64,000 nucleotides of DNA. It comes from Aestuariibaculum lutulentum. Its GTDB lineage: Bacteria > Bacteroidota > Bacteroidia > Flavobacteriales > Flavobacteriaceae. The stretch lies in NCBI RefSeq assembly GCF_032926325.1, contig NZ_CP136709.1, positions 1,941,501 to 2,005,500 on the forward strand. The letters are read 5' to 3'. Below, in pieces: positions 1-8,225 of the stretch (the first letter of the stretch is position 1; each line of letters opens with the position of its first letter). Below the pieces are notes generated by a model. That model ran no database searches and was not told the origin of the DNA. It saw only the letters and a list, made by a program, of their open reading frames with translations. The position numbers were made by a program, and so were the translations under genes.

Positions 1-171
1 ACTACTTTGCTCAGTAGGCATAGTCGCTTTAAGTTTATCCTTAGCTAATGCTGATAAAACAGGATCGGACATTTTTATTAATTCTTCTACCCAAAGTTCA
101 CGATCGCTTTGAGCTGTAATAAGTTGAATTGAGATTAGGAGAATTAATAAGGATAATATGTTTTTTTTCAT
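1..171 (-). CDS. DUF2264 domain protein, N-terminal fragment (cut by window edge)
   Basis: Only the first 57 codons are in the window; the gene continues past the left edge. It starts with a signal peptide (MKKNILSLLILLISIQLITAQ), so the product is probably exported. The following stretch, with the pattern R-x-x-W...DPVL..LA..KLK..MP, resembles the start of DUF2264 proteins, which occur in Bacteroidota polysaccharide-utilisation loci and have a predicted glycoside-hydrolase-like fold of unclear activity. Its start lies 3 bases after the stop of the upstream GH88 gene on the same strand, so the two are almost certainly one transcript. The family call rests on about 35 mature residues and is tentative. 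Confidence 0.6.
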   Translation of the reverse strand, partial: MKKNILSLLILLISIQLITAQSDRELWVEELIKMSDPVLSALAKDKLKATMPTEQSS

Positions 172-174
172 GGT

Positions 175-1377
175 TTATTTTAAAGTTTTTTGTCTGTAAA
201 GGGCTTCTAAGAAATAGTAATCGGCGTAATTTAATGGTACATCGATTTCAGAATTGTGAGGAAGACTTCCAACGGAATGTTTTAATAAGAACCCGTTATT
301 TGTTGTTGGTTCAGCAAAATAATCAGGGCTGCTTAAAGAGTTGATAATGCTGTTTGCGAAATTTTTATAAGACTTGCTTTCTTTTTTATCTAAAAACGTA
401 CATAATTCGTATAAAGCTGAAGCTGTAATGGCTGCTGCCGAAGCATCACGAGGTGTGTCGTTGTTTAGAGGGACATTATAATCCCAGTACGGAATGTTGT
501 CTTTTGGTAAATTCGGATGATTTTTAATGTAATCGGCAATATGTAACGCTTGTTCTAAATATTTCGGGTCTTTGGTTTCTCTATAGCAAAGCGTAAAACC
601 GTAAAGTCCCCAGGCCTGACCACGAGCCCACGATGAATCATCGGCATAACCCTGATGTGTTTTTTTAGCTAATATTTCTCCCGTTTCTGTATCGTAGTTC
701 AATACATGGTAAGATGAATAATCTGTTCTGAAGTGATTTTTCATAGTGGTGTTAGCATGTGAAACAGCCACATTGTAATAAGTTGAGTCTCCTGAAATTT
801 TGGTAGCATGGAATAGTAATTCAAGATTCATCATGTTATCGACAATTACAGGGCAATTCCATTGTTTGCTGGCATTCCAGGATTGAATAATGCCCGCTTT
901 AGGGCGAAAACGTGTTACTAAAGACTTTGCGGTTTGAACAATAACGTCATCGTATGCTTTTGAAGGTGATTTTTTAAGGGCATTTCCATAGCTGCATTCC
1001 ATCATAAAACCGATATCATGATTTTCCTTCCAGTATTGTACACTATCTAATCTTTCTGTGTATTGTGTAGCAAGTGTTTCCCACTTCGAATCGTTGGTTA
1101 AAAGATTTAAATACCATAATGAACCCGGATAGAAACCACTGGTCCAGTCGTAAATACCGGTCAATCCGGTTTCTCCATTTTTTCTAATGGATCTCGGCAT
1201 CATACGTTTTGAATTTAGTTTATCGTAAATGCTGTTACTTAAAAAGGTGTATTGCTCAGTACTGGCTTTTACAATTTTATTGAAGGATTTAATGGGTTTA
1301 ACATCGCTGTTATTATAACCTAGAAGTATTAGAATAACAGAAAGTAGGGTTAAGGACTTAAAAATGTTTTTAATCAT
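175..1377 (-). CDS. Glycoside hydrolase family 88 (unsaturated glucuronyl hydrolase)
   Basis: A 400-residue protein that probably removes the unsaturated uronic acid left at the non-reducing end of oligosaccharides by polysaccharide lyases. Family signatures are visible: DWTSGFYPGSLWYLN near 77-91, HDIGFMMECSYGNA near 120-133, VIVDNMMNLELLF near 177-189 and DDSSWARGQAWGLYG near 246-260. Asp121 and Asp180 match the two catalytic Asp of characterised GH88 enzymes. The N-terminus looks like a lipoprotein signal (LILLG) but has Tyr21 where the lipid-carrying Cys would be, so it may be a soluble periplasmic enzyme. It is followed 3 bases later by the DUF2264 gene. GH105 is the alternative, but HDIGF and the SSWARGQAW block favour GH88. 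Confidence 0.88.
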   Translation of the reverse strand: MIKNIFKSLTLLSVILILLGYNNSDVKPIKSFNKIVKASTEQYTFLSNSIYDKLNSKRMMPRSIRKNGETGLTGIYDWTSGFYPGSLWYLNLLTNDSKWETLATQYTERLDSVQYWKENHDIGFMMECSYGNALKKSPSKAYDDVIVQTAKSLVTRFRPKAGIIQSWNASKQWNCPVIVDNMMNLELLFHATKISGDSTYYNVAVSHANTTMKNHFRTDYSSYHVLNYDTETGEILAKKTHQGYADDSSWARGQAWGLYGFTLCYRETKDPKYLEQALHIADYIKNHPNLPKDNIPYWDYNVPLNNDTPRDASAAAITASALYELCTFLDKKESKSYKNFANSIINSLSSPDYFAEPTTNNGFLLKHSVGSLPHNSEIDVPLNYADYYFLEALYRQKTLK

Positions 1378-1516
1378 GTTTTAGTGATAGTTTGTTTTCA
1401 AAGTTCCTAAAAGTATAAAAATCTATTAAATTGGCTAAGTGTGTTCGATAACAATTATTTTTATATTGCGAATTTTTCAATTTTTAATGATGTTTATAAG
1501 GTTTTAATTAATTAAC

Positions 1517-1524
1517 TATATTTA
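1517..1524 (+). promoter_or_regulatory. Candidate -7 element of the Rrf2 regulator gene
   Basis: TATATTTA matches the Bacteroidota -7 consensus TAnnTTTG in all but the last base. It lies only 4 bases before the ATG, so the transcript would be leaderless or nearly so. No clear TTG -33 box is seen at the expected spacing. Confidence 0.4.
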
Positions 1525-1528
1525 CACC

Positions 1529-1945
1529 ATGTTATCTAAGAAAACAAAATACGGATTAAAGGCCCTTACTTTTATTGCGAGACAAGAAGGTGATGTGCCT
1601 GTGCAAGTTGGTGAAATTGCCAAAGGCGAGCAGATTCCGCAGAAATTCTTAGAAAGCATTCTACTTACTTTAAGAAAAGCGGGCGTTTTAGGATCTAAAA
1701 AAGGGAAACACGGCGGTTATTATTTACGTCATGAACCTTCTCAAATTAATATGGCCGATGTGATGCGTGTCTTAGAAGGTCCCATTGCTATGGTGCCATG
1801 TGTGAGTTTAAATTTCTACGAAAAATGCGACGATTGTGTTAACGAAGCGCAATGTAGCGTGCATAAACTCATGATTCAGGTGCGAGATAGTAATCTTAAC
1901 GTGTTTAAAAACACAACATTAGCTGACTTGTCTTTTTCAGAATAG
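1529..1945 (+). CDS. Rrf2 family transcriptional regulator (likely sulfur-assimilation regulator)
   Basis: A 138-residue winged-helix regulator. It begins with the family's MLSKKTKYGLKALTFIA segment, followed by the wing LGSKKGKHGGYYL near 55-67. The C-terminal half carries a Cys cluster (Cys92, Cys101, Cys104 and Cys110, followed by His113) like the Fe-S ligand region of IscR-type Rrf2 proteins, though the spacing differs and cluster binding is not certain. It stands directly upstream of, and in the same direction as, the sulfate assimilation operon, whose promoter carries a perfect inverted repeat. By analogy with CymR, the Rrf2 repressor of sulfur genes in Firmicutes, I infer that it controls that operon. 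Confidence 0.85.
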   Translation: MLSKKTKYGLKALTFIARQEGDVPVQVGEIAKGEQIPQKFLESILLTLRKAGVLGSKKGKHGGYYLRHEPSQINMADVMRVLEGPIAMVPCVSLNFYEKCDDCVNEAQCSVHKLMIQVRDSNLNVFKNTTLADLSFSE

Positions 1946-2034
1946 CTAATAATTCTCAAAAAATCATATTCTTTTAAGAAATAATTTTCAGTTAAACTGA
2001 TAAAATTTTCCATTATCCGAAAAAGTTGAATAAC

Positions 2035-2068
2035 TTGCTTGGTCATGTGAAATATTGTTTTACATTTG
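2035..2068 (+). promoter_or_regulatory. Promoter of the sulfate assimilation operon
   Basis: TACATTTG at 2061-2068 is a perfect TAnnTTTG element. TTGCTT at 2035-2040 lies 20 bases upstream, in the -33 position expected for Bacteroidota promoters. The predicted transcription start falls around 2072-2076, inside the inverted repeat described next. Confidence 0.65.
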
Positions 2069-2070
2069 TA

Positions 2071-2093
2071 ATTCCTATTAATTCTATAGGAAT
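2071..2093. promoter_or_regulatory. Candidate operator, 8-bp inverted repeat over the transcription start
   Basis: ATTCCTAT (2071-2078) and ATAGGAAT (2086-2093) are perfect inverted arms separated by 7 bases. They lie directly after the -7 element, where a bound dimer would block initiation. The upstream Rrf2 regulator is the obvious candidate ligand; the assignment is inferred from position. Confidence 0.55.
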
Positions 2094-2111
2094 AATGTAA
2101 ATAGTAAAAAA

Positions 2112-2375
2112 ATGATTGAGCAAGTATTAACAAATTCAAGTCAGAAAGAAAAAACGACCTATAAAACCGATGCAGCTTCAGAGAAGCCGATTAGGAGTGT
2201 AGTTAAGTCTTTAAGCTGGAGAACTATAGGAACTCTGGATACTATTTTAATCTCCTGGATTGTAACCGGAGAATTAACATTAGCCTTTTCTATAGGCTCT
2301 ATAGAGTTAGTAACAAAAATGGTGCTTTACTTTTTTCACGAGCGCATTTGGAATTCCATTAAATGGGGAAAATAA
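2112..2375 (+). CDS. DUF2061 small membrane protein
   Basis: An 87-residue protein with a polar N-terminal tail and a DUF2061 core: RSVVKSLSWRTIGTLDTILISWIVTGE, then AFSIGSIELVTKMVLYFFHERIW. Two hydrophobic segments (about 41-54 and 58-76) suggest an inner-membrane protein. The function of DUF2061 is unknown. It is the first gene of the sulfur operon, 8 bases before cysH. This position next to sulfate-reduction genes suggests an accessory role in sulfate or sulfite handling, but nothing in the sequence shows a mechanism. Confidence 0.85.
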   Translation: MIEQVLTNSSQKEKTTYKTDAASEKPIRSVVKSLSWRTIGTLDTILISWIVTGELTLAFSIGSIELVTKMVLYFFHERIWNSIKWGK

Positions 2376-2383
2376 ATTGAGTT

Positions 2384-3004
2384 ATGATTACAGAAGATAC
2401 ATTACAGGAACTAAATAAGATATATAAAGACGCGAAACCGTCTGAAATTATTAAAAAAGCTTTGGAGTTGAATGAAGAAGCCGTGGTAACCACAAATTTC
2501 AGACCTTATGAAGCAGCTATTTTACATGCTGTGAAACAGGAAGCGTCATCTATTCCGGTGGTATGGTGCGATACCGGATACAATACACCACAAACCTACA
2601 GACACGCCGAGCAAGTTATAAAAGATTTGGATTTAAATGTGTTTTTATATGTGCCAAAACAAACTGCTGCACATCGCGATGCAGTTATGGGAATTCCAGG
2701 TGTCGATGCACCGGAACACGCTTTATTTACAGAGCAAGTGAAGTTAGAGCCTTTCAGACGTGCAATGGAAGAGCATAAACCAAAAGTTTGGTTTACAAAT
2801 TTACGTCAGGGACAAACTGCTTTTAGAGATAGTATTGGTATATTTAGTGTGAGTAAAGATGGGGTTTTAAAAGTAAGTCCGTTCTATTATTGGTCTGACG
2901 CCGATTTAGATACTTATTTGCAAGACCACAATTTGCCGAATGAGTTTAAATATTTCGATCCAACTAAAGCATTAGCAAACCGAGAGTGTGGTTTACATGC
3001 TTAA
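2384..3004 (+). CDS. cysH: Phosphoadenylyl/adenylyl-sulfate reductase
   Basis: A 206-residue thioredoxin-dependent reductase that reduces activated sulfate (PAPS or APS) to sulfite. The PP-loop-related substrate region is near residues 36-70 (TTNFRPYEAAILHA, then WCDTGYNTPQTY), LRQGQT near 140-145 contacts sulfate in the family, and the C-terminal ECGLHA carries the catalytic Cys202. The CC and CxxC pairs that bind a 4Fe-4S cluster in typical APS reductases are absent, which by itself suggests PAPS. Yet no APS kinase is encoded in the operon or fused to CysN, so the true substrate is open. Confidence 0.9.
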   Translation: MITEDTLQELNKIYKDAKPSEIIKKALELNEEAVVTTNFRPYEAAILHAVKQEASSIPVVWCDTGYNTPQTYRHAEQVIKDLDLNVFLYVPKQTAAHRDAVMGIPGVDAPEHALFTEQVKLEPFRRAMEEHKPKVWFTNLRQGQTAFRDSIGIFSVSKDGVLKVSPFYYWSDADLDTYLQDHNLPNEFKYFDPTKALANRECGLHA

Positions 3005-3025
3005 GAAAACAATTAAAAAATTACG

Positions 3026-3931
3026 ATGAACAAAGACACATCACATATCAATTCATTAGAAAACGAAGCCATTTACATTATTAGAGAAGTAGCAGCACAA
3101 TTTGAAAGACCTGTACTGTTATTTTCAGGAGGAAAAGATTCTATCACATTGGTAAGACTGGCTGTTAAAGCCTTTTATCCGGCAAAAGTACCTTTCCCTT
3201 TAATGCATATCGATACCGGACATAATTTCCCGGAGACTATTGAATTTAGAGATCGTTTGGTTGAAGAATTAGGACTTGAACTTATTGTTAGAAATGTTCA
3301 GGATTCTATTGATGAAGGAAAAGTAAAAGAAGAAACAGGGCGTTATGCAAGTAGAAACCAGTTGCAAACCACAACGCTTTTAGATGCTATTGAAGAATTT
3401 AAGTTTGATGCCTGTATTGGAGGTGCACGTCGCGATGAGGAAAAAGCAAGAGCTAAAGAACGTATTTTCTCTGTGCGAGACGATTTTGGTCAGTGGGATG
3501 AGAAAAACCAGCGTCCGGAATTATTCGATATGTTAAATGGTCAGATCGATTTAGGTCAGAACGTTCGTGTGTTCCCAATTTCTAACTGGACAGAGTTAGA
3601 TGTTTGGTCTTATATAGAAGAAGAAAATATTGAAATTCCTTCCATCTATTTTGCACACAAACGTAAAGTGTTTTTAAGAGATGGTATGATTTGGTCTGCA
3701 GATGATGAAGTGGTTTACAGAGATGATCATGAAGAAGTAATTGAAGAATTAGTGCGTTTTAGAACAGTAGGAGATATGAGTTGTACGGCAGCTGTATTGT
3801 CAGATGCAACAACCATTACCAAAGTAGTTGAAGAAATTCGCGAAAGCACCATTTCAGAGCGTGGAGCGCGTATTGATGATAAGCGTTCAGAGGCTGCGAT
3901 GGAAAAACGTAAGCAACAAGGGTATTTCTAA
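3026..3931 (+). CDS. cysD: Sulfate adenylyltransferase subunit 2
   Basis: A 301-residue PP-loop subunit of ATP sulfurylase. It adenylates sulfate to APS with energy coupled through the CysN GTPase. The pyrophosphatase loop SGGKDS is at 34-39, followed by PLMHIDTGHNFPE and GGARRDEEKARAKER. The C-terminus ends in the family-typical KRKQQGYF. Length matches the family (about 300). It lies 21 bases after cysH and 91 bases before cysN, and the gene order cysH-cysD-cysN fits a heterodimeric ATP sulfurylase. Confidence 0.96.
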   Translation: MNKDTSHINSLENEAIYIIREVAAQFERPVLLFSGGKDSITLVRLAVKAFYPAKVPFPLMHIDTGHNFPETIEFRDRLVEELGLELIVRNVQDSIDEGKVKEETGRYASRNQLQTTTLLDAIEEFKFDACIGGARRDEEKARAKERIFSVRDDFGQWDEKNQRPELFDMLNGQIDLGQNVRVFPISNWTELDVWSYIEEENIEIPSIYFAHKRKVFLRDGMIWSADDEVVYRDDHEEVIEELVRFRTVGDMSCTAAVLSDATTITKVVEEIRESTISERGARIDDKRSEAAMEKRKQQGYF

Positions 3932-4022
3932 AAATTAACAATTACCCATAACTACAGAAACTTTTAAAACGAATTAAAAATTAAACTAATGGTTCAGACT
4001 ATTAGTTACAGCATAAAAACTT

Positions 4023-5270
4023 ATGGAAGTATTAAAAATAGCAACAGCAGGAAGTGTAGATGACGGAAAAAGTACGTTAATAGGTCGTATTCTTTACGAT
4101 ACAAAATCATTAACTACCGACAAGTTAGAGGCTATAAAAAAAACAAGTAAACAACGCGGTTATGATTATTTGGATTTCTCGTTGGCTACCGATGGTTTAG
4201 TGGCAGAAAGAGAACAAGGGATTACTATCGATGTGGCTCATATTTATTTTTCAACAAAAAAGAAAAGCTACATTATTGCAGATACACCTGGTCATGTGGA
4301 GTATACACGAAACATGGTAACGGGAGCATCAACGTCGCAGGCTTCTATCATTTTAATCGATGCAAGAAAAGGGGTTATCGAACAAACCAACCGTCACTTC
4401 TTTATCAATAATTTATTACGAATTAAAGATATTGTTGTTGCTATTAACAAAATGGATTTGGTAGATTATTCTGAAGAAGTTTATAACAAAATCAAAGCAG
4501 ATTTTGAAGAGCTGATGAGTAAGCGTGATTATCAGGATCAAAAAATCACTTTTATTCCTGTAAGTGCTTTAAAAGGAGATAATGTTGTTCATAAGTCAGA
4601 TAAGATGTCTTGGTATAAAGGGCAGGCTTTATTAGAGCATTTAGAGCAATTAAACAAAGCCGATATTTATAATGTAGGAACGCCTCGTTTCCCGGTTCAG
4701 TATGTTATTCGTCCTAAAACTGAAGAGTTTCACGATTTTAGAGGCTACGCCGGAAAAGTGTATGGTGGTAATTTAAGTGTTGGAGATGAGGTGATTGTAT
4801 TGCCATCTAAAACCAGATCGAAAATTAAAGACATCTACTTTTATAATGAAAAGTATGAAACCGCTTCAAGACGATCTTCGGTTACCATCACTTTAGAAGA
4901 TGATATTAATGTAAGTCGTGGCGATATGATTGTTAAAGAAAACGATATACCAACTATCGACAAACAGTTTACAGCAAATGTATGTTGGATGGATGCAGAG
5001 CATTTAACACCAGGAACAAAGTACGTCGTTCAGCATGGTGTTAATAAGGTGTTAGCAAAAGTAGATCGAATCAATCATAAGATACATCCAGATTACTCGG
5101 GGATAGAGAAAGATGTTACCGAGTTAAAAGTAAACGATATTGCTTCGGTAACGTTTAAATTAAATAAACCTATTTTTTACGATCAATTTAAAAATCACAG
5201 AACAAACGGTTCTTTCATTTTAATTGATACGCAATCCAACAATACGGTAGGAGCAGGGTTTATCCAGTAA
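4023..5270 (+). CDS. cysN: Sulfate adenylyltransferase subunit 1 (GTPase)
   Basis: A 415-residue translation-factor-like GTPase that activates CysD. GTP-binding motifs are GSVDDGKST (G1, 10-18), DTPGH (G3, 87-91) and NKMD (G4, 142-145); EF-Tu-like beta-barrel domains follow. The protein ends after these domains, so it lacks the C-terminal APS kinase found in CysNC fusions. This matters for deciding whether the pathway makes PAPS. The 91 bases before it contain a weak 7-bp inverted repeat (AACTAAT/ATTAGTT) but no clear promoter. Confidence 0.95.
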   Translation: MEVLKIATAGSVDDGKSTLIGRILYDTKSLTTDKLEAIKKTSKQRGYDYLDFSLATDGLVAEREQGITIDVAHIYFSTKKKSYIIADTPGHVEYTRNMVTGASTSQASIILIDARKGVIEQTNRHFFINNLLRIKDIVVAINKMDLVDYSEEVYNKIKADFEELMSKRDYQDQKITFIPVSALKGDNVVHKSDKMSWYKGQALLEHLEQLNKADIYNVGTPRFPVQYVIRPKTEEFHDFRGYAGKVYGGNLSVGDEVIVLPSKTRSKIKDIYFYNEKYETASRRSSVTITLEDDINVSRGDMIVKENDIPTIDKQFTANVCWMDAEHLTPGTKYVVQHGVNKVLAKVDRINHKIHPDYSGIEKDVTELKVNDIASVTFKLNKPIFYDQFKNHRTNGSFILIDTQSNNTVGAGFIQ

Positions 5271-5337
5271 AAATTAAATTTTAACCAATAAAACCAATGA
5301 AATCTTCCTCCGTTTTGGAGGCTAGACAGGCTGAATT

Positions 5338-7431
5338 ATGCAAAGTTTTAGAACAGAAATAGAGAATCCAATTGTAGAAAAGGATATTATTGAATTAGCT
5401 CGAAAGATCGAGTTGTTTAATAATGGAAATATTGATGAAGAGAAATTCAGAAGTCTGCGTTTAGCTCGTGGTGTTTACGGTCAACGTCAGGAAGGCGTGC
5501 AAATGATTCGTATTAAATTACCTTACGGAAAAGTAAAGAGCAACCAGTTAAGAAGAATTTCTGATGTAAGTGATGAGTATTCTCGTGGACGTTTGCATAT
5601 TACCACGCGTCAGGATATCCAGATTCACTATGTCGATTTAAATAGAACGCCGGAACTTTGGGCTGAACTTGAAAAAGACGATGTTACGTTAAGGGAAGCC
5701 TGTGGAAACACGGTACGAAACGTAACAGCCAGTGAAACCGCAGGTATCGATGTTAACGAACCATTCGATGTGTCGCCATATGCAGATGCCTTGTATAAGT
5801 TCTTTTTAAGAAATCCAATCTGTCAGGAAATGGGGCGTAAGTTTAAAGTGTCGTTTTCGTCAACCGATGCCGATACAGGATTAGCTTACATGCACGATTT
5901 AGGTTTTATTGCTAAAAGTGAAAATGGGGTTCGTGGATTTAAAGTGATGATTGGTGGTGGACTTGGGTCACAGCCACGTCATGCCGATGTGCTTTATGAT
6001 TTTCTTCCAAGCGATAAAATCATCCCGACTATGGAAGGTGTATTAAGGATTTTTGATCGTTACGGTGAGCGTAAAAGCCGCGCCAAAGCACGTATGAAAT
6101 TCTTAATCAAGGATATTGGTTTAGAGGCTTTCAAAGCTTTAGTTGAAGAAGAGCAAAATGCGATTGAATTTAAAACGGTAGCTATTGATGCTGATGCTTA
6201 CGAAGTTTCGGTGCCCGTTTCGGTTGAAGCACCACAGGTTGAGATTAAAGATCAAAAGGCTTTTGAAATCTGGAAATCAACAAACTTAATTCCTCAAAAG
6301 CAGGAAGGTTATGTGGCTATAGGAATAAAAGTGCTTTTAGGTGATTTTTATACCGATAAAGCCCGTTTATTAGCCGATTTGGTAGATAAATACGCCGCAG
6401 GAGAAATTCGTTTAACATTGCGTCAGAATATTGTGATTCCTTTTGTTAAGGAAGAATTAGTGCCGTTTTTCTATACGGAATTGGAAAAATTAGGTTTCGT
6501 AGAAGTAGGTTATAATAAAGCGGTTGATATTACAGCGTGTCCGGGAACTGATACCTGTAATTTAGGTATTGCAAGTAGTACAGGTATTGCCGATGAGTTA
6601 GAGCGCGTTATTAAAGCTGAATATCCACAATATTTAAACAACGACGATGTTGTAATTAAAATTAGTGGATGTATGAATGCCTGCGGACAGCACAACATGG
6701 CTAACATTGGTTTTCAGGGGATGTCCGTTCGTACACCGGATAAATTAGTAGCGCCGGCCTTGCAAGTCTTGTTAGGAGGTGGTAACTTAGGTGATGGTAA
6801 CGGATTATTTGCCGACAAGGTGGTGAAAGTGCCAAGTCGTAGAGGACCTGAGGCATTACGTCGAATTTTAGATGATTTTGAAGCAAATTCCAACGGAAAA
6901 TCGTTTATTGAGTATTATAAAGCCACAGGAGATCGTTATTTTTACGATTTATTAAACGATCTTCAGGATGTGACTAATTTAACTCCGGAAGATTTTATCG
7001 ACTGGGGTAACGAAGAAAAGTACGAAAAAGAGATTGGTGTTGGAGAGTGTGCAGGTGTTGTAATTGATCTAGTAGCAACCCTGTTCTTAGAAAGTGAAGA
7101 GAAAATTGAAAATGCGCAGGAATCCTTAAATAATAAAGTGTATTCAAGTGCTATTTACCATGCATATAGCTCTTTGGTTAATTCGGCGAAAGCCATTTTG
7201 TTAGCTGAAAACAAAAAGACAAACACACATGCGGGAATCATTAGTGATTTTGATACTGAGTTTGTGGCAAGTGGTAAATTAGATTTAGGAGCTTCTTTCT
7301 CTGATATCATCTATCAAATTAATAAATTTGCTCCTACAGAGGAGTTTGCTGTAAGGTATATTGCAGAAGCAAATCAGTTTTTAGATAAAGTGAGAGCTTT
7401 TAGAGAAGCAGATAAGAGTGTAGTAGCCTAA
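5338..7431 (+). CDS. Ferredoxin-type sulfite reductase with a C-terminal HEPN domain
   Basis: A 697-residue fusion. Residues 1 to about 550 are a siroheme/4Fe-4S nitrite-sulfite reductase: paired ferredoxin-like and core repeats, with the cluster ligands Cys401, Cys407 (CPGTDTC), Cys445 and Cys449 (CMNAC). In this operon it should reduce sulfite to sulfide with six electrons. From about 575 to 690 there is an alpha-helical HEPN domain like UPF0332 proteins (SAIYHAYSSLVNSAKA, then THAGIISDFDTEF). The R-x4-6-H ribonuclease motif is not intact: His631 is preceded by Lys626/Lys627 and no Arg. The HEPN part therefore looks structural or regulatory. Two siroheme synthesis genes follow. Confidence 0.92.
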   Translation: MQSFRTEIENPIVEKDIIELARKIELFNNGNIDEEKFRSLRLARGVYGQRQEGVQMIRIKLPYGKVKSNQLRRISDVSDEYSRGRLHITTRQDIQIHYVDLNRTPELWAELEKDDVTLREACGNTVRNVTASETAGIDVNEPFDVSPYADALYKFFLRNPICQEMGRKFKVSFSSTDADTGLAYMHDLGFIAKSENGVRGFKVMIGGGLGSQPRHADVLYDFLPSDKIIPTMEGVLRIFDRYGERKSRAKARMKFLIKDIGLEAFKALVEEEQNAIEFKTVAIDADAYEVSVPVSVEAPQVEIKDQKAFEIWKSTNLIPQKQEGYVAIGIKVLLGDFYTDKARLLADLVDKYAAGEIRLTLRQNIVIPFVKEELVPFFYTELEKLGFVEVGYNKAVDITACPGTDTCNLGIASSTGIADELERVIKAEYPQYLNNDDVVIKISGCMNACGQHNMANIGFQGMSVRTPDKLVAPALQVLLGGGNLGDGNGLFADKVVKVPSRRGPEALRRILDDFEANSNGKSFIEYYKATGDRYFYDLLNDLQDVTNLTPEDFIDWGNEEKYEKEIGVGECAGVVIDLVATLFLESEEKIENAQESLNNKVYSSAIYHAYSSLVNSAKAILLAENKKTNTHAGIISDFDTEFVASGKLDLGASFSDIIYQINKFAPTEEFAVRYIAEANQFLDKVRAFREADKSVVA

Positions 7432-7451
7432 TAGCCATAAAAAGCAGAGCT

Positions 7452-8216
7452 ATGAGTAAAATAACCCCGAAATTAACAGTTGTAGGCGCAGGGCCAGGCG
7501 ATGTCGAGTTAATTACATTAAAAGCCATTAAAGCTATTGAGGCTGCTAATGTGATTCTTTATGATGCATTGATTAATGAAGAACTTTTAAAGTATGCTTC
7601 AGCAGATATCGAGTTGATTTTTGTGGGTAAACGTAAAGGGTGCTATGCTTTTCAGCAGGAACAAATCAACGAGTTAATTGTTGCTAAGGCCAAAGAAAAA
7701 GGTCATGTTGTACGATTAAAAGGTGGCGACCCTTTTATTTTTGGTCGTGGAGCCGAAGAAATAGATTATGCCAGAGGTTTTGGTTTAGAAACCTTTGTAG
7801 TTCCTGGAATTACATCGGCGATTGCGGTGCCGGCTTATCAGGGTATTCCGTTAACCAAACGTGGATCTTCCGAAAGTTTTTGGGTGATTACTGCGACTAC
7901 TAAAAACCATAGTTTGTCAACCGATGTGCCTTTAGCAGCAAAATCAACAGCAACAGTTGTTATCCTTATGGGGATGCATAAATTGGCTGAAATTGTTGAA
8001 ATTTTCAAAGCTGAAGGCAAAGCAGATACACCTATGGCTATCATTCAAAATGGTACTAGAGCAGATGAAAATGTTGGTATTGGGACCGTTAGTACGATTG
8101 AAGCTATAGTTGCTGAAAAGCAATTAGGTTCGCCTGCAATTATTGTTATTGGAGATGTTGTTGAAAAACGTGTAGAGTTATCAACGATTTGTGAAGAAAT
8201 AAATAAAATGGTTTAG
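7452..8216 (+). CDS. cobA: Uroporphyrinogen-III C-methyltransferase
   Basis: A 254-residue SUMT. It methylates uroporphyrinogen III twice, using SAM, to give precorrin-2, the first committed step to siroheme. Motifs: VGAGPGDVELITLKA near 11-25, GGDPFIFGRGAEE near 91-103 and VVPGITSAIAVPAYQGIPLTKR near 117-138. The length is that of stand-alone SUMT, without the CysG N-terminal half, which is supplied by the next gene. It follows the sulfite reductase by 20 bases, consistent with cofactor supply for that enzyme. Confidence 0.95.
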   Translation: MSKITPKLTVVGAGPGDVELITLKAIKAIEAANVILYDALINEELLKYASADIELIFVGKRKGCYAFQQEQINELIVAKAKEKGHVVRLKGGDPFIFGRGAEEIDYARGFGLETFVVPGITSAIAVPAYQGIPLTKRGSSESFWVITATTKNHSLSTDVPLAAKSTATVVILMGMHKLAEIVEIFKAEGKADTPMAIIQNGTRADENVGIGTVSTIEAIVAEKQLGSPAIIVIGDVVEKRVELSTICEEINKMV

Positions 8217-8225
8217 TCTTAAAGT

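Noticed and set aside
3984..4007. Inverted repeat AACTAAT/ATTAGTT between cysD and cysN.
   Set aside because: Only 7 AT-rich pairs with a 10-base loop and no T-run; easily chance.
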